From contig CALKBZ010000024.1 of the NCBI GenBank assembly GCA_937775295.1, positions 1 to 32,000 of the forward strand: DNA of 32,000 bases, in the 5' to 3' direction. The DNA comes from an uncultured Opitutales bacterium. Lineage in GTDB: Bacteria; Verrucomicrobiota; Verrucomicrobiia; Opitutales; Coraliomargaritaceae. The position numbers and the translations under genes are program-made. The first letter of the stretch is position 1. Each line of letters begins with the position of its first letter. The notes below the pieces were generated by a model that was not told where the DNA came from, ran no database searches, and saw only the letters and a list, made by a program, of their open reading frames with translations. Shown here one piece after another: positions 31,499 to 32,000 of the stretch.

Positions 31499-32000
31499 TT
31501 AAAGCACACCCGACCCAAGCAGGCCACTTACTAGGCTGGGCAAACTATCAATGTTTCGGAGAGTGGAGGCTTTAGCATATTGGGCGCCCACGCGATTCGA
31601 AGAAAACAACATTTCCCAGCCTTCCATCAACTCCCAATCCCCATATTTGATCGGCGGAGAAGACTCAAAGCCGGCAGAAAAACCAGCATAGCGAGCCATT
31701 ACATCAGCTAGCCCAATCCCCGCCGCATAAAACTTAGCCCCGTCAGCTTTTTCCGGTTCATGATGAAAGAGAACTGCTTCGACCACATCGGGAGAAAGAT
31801 TATTCAGCTCCAAATAGAGTGCGCCCAAATCCGCATGCGTAAAGCCAAACTCTTGTCGCTCCCGCTCGAGGTGCTTTCGGGGCGTCACTTCATCAAAATC
31901 AAGCGATGCCTTGAACTCATCTGGAAAAGAATACAGCATCACCAGCTTGCCTGCATCTCCAAGAAGACCAGAAATATAGTATTGATCATCGTCTTTCACT
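31499..32000 (-). CDS. HDOD-domain protein, 5' part outside the window
   Basis: The 166 residues present are the C-terminal part of a longer protein; the frame stays open at the right edge. The HDOD (HD-related output domain) pattern is GLLGDAGKLVML, then RERQEFGFTHADLGAL, then SPDVVEAVLFHHEP. The metal-binding His of the HD pair is Gly here, as is common in HDOD domains, which lack hydrolase activity. HDOD proteins act in signalling and motility control in many bacteria. It lies 130 bases upstream of flgL on the same strand, in a separate unit because a sigma-54-type promoter lies between. Confidence 0.8.
   Translation of the reverse strand, partial: VKDDDQYYISGLLGDAGKLVMLYSFPDEFKASLDFDEVTPRKHLERERQEFGFTHADLGALYLELNNLSPDVVEAVLFHHEPEKADGAKFYAAGIGLADVMARYAGFSAGFESSPPIKYGDWELMEGWEMLFSSNRVGAQYAKASTLRNIDSLPSLVSGLLGSGVL

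Noticed and set aside
1-32000. CRISPR array, tRNA, rRNA, replication origin
   Set aside because: I saw no regularly spaced direct repeats with unique spacers, no cloverleaf-like tRNA ends and no rRNA signature on either strand.

Overview
The window is dominated by a flagellar gene cluster from a Gram-negative bacterium (lipoprotein signal, FliF to FliJ export genes, sigma-54 and sigma-28 promoter motifs). The mix of FlbT/FlaF with FliS-like proteins, a sigma-54 activator and divergent small flagellar proteins does not look proteobacterial. I suspect a Verrucomicrobiota-like organism, but this is an inference from general gene style and was not tested.

Layout. 1-620: remnants of two unrelated transposases (IS3-type, then IS5-type). 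779-7614, minus strand: a compact basal-body and export operon, flgB-flgC-fliE-fliF-fliG-fliH-fliI-fliJ-motE/ylxF-like, behind a sigma-54-type promoter. 7615-9690: accessory material, namely a GxxExxY-family gene with an 8-bp tandem repeat at its start and a badly decayed group II intron reverse transcriptase. 9692-15549, minus strand: a FlgM-like small protein, a lipoprotein, a soluble PAS histidine kinase (FlrB/FleS-like), a FlgN-like chaperone, a TPR gene broken by three frameshifts, and an exported protein behind another sigma-54-type promoter. 15702-21094, plus strand: the filament locus. A large flagellin-related protein, a FliS-like protein and a flagellin are followed by a tandem second copy of the same block, in which the first gene is 5'-truncated and internally deleted. 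A strong terminator closes it. 21334-21540: a third, collapsed flagellin relic with its own sigma-54-type promoter. 21583-26020, plus strand: a sulfotransferase, a TPR protein, a GT41 (O-GlcNAc-transferase/SPINDLY-type) glycosyltransferase and a Sel1-repeat protein, likely filament-modification functions. 26143-31369, minus strand: an NtrC-type regulator (FlrC/FleR-like), an asparagine synthetase, FlaF, FlbT and FlgL. The end of an HDOD protein runs off the right edge.

How it fits together. The cytoplasmic kinase and NtrC-type regulator probably act on sigma-54 promoters. Four matches to TGGCA-N6-(G/T)TGCTA lie in front of flgB, the exported-protein gene, flgL and the flagellin relic. Three sigma-28-type promoters lie in front of the filament genes, and a FlgM-like protein may restrain sigma-28. 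This is a familiar two-tier flagellar hierarchy. What stands out is that three of the four sigma-54-type promoters sit so close to the start codon that the mRNAs should be leaderless or nearly so, and that the filament locus has been remodelled by duplication, in-frame deletion and collapse.
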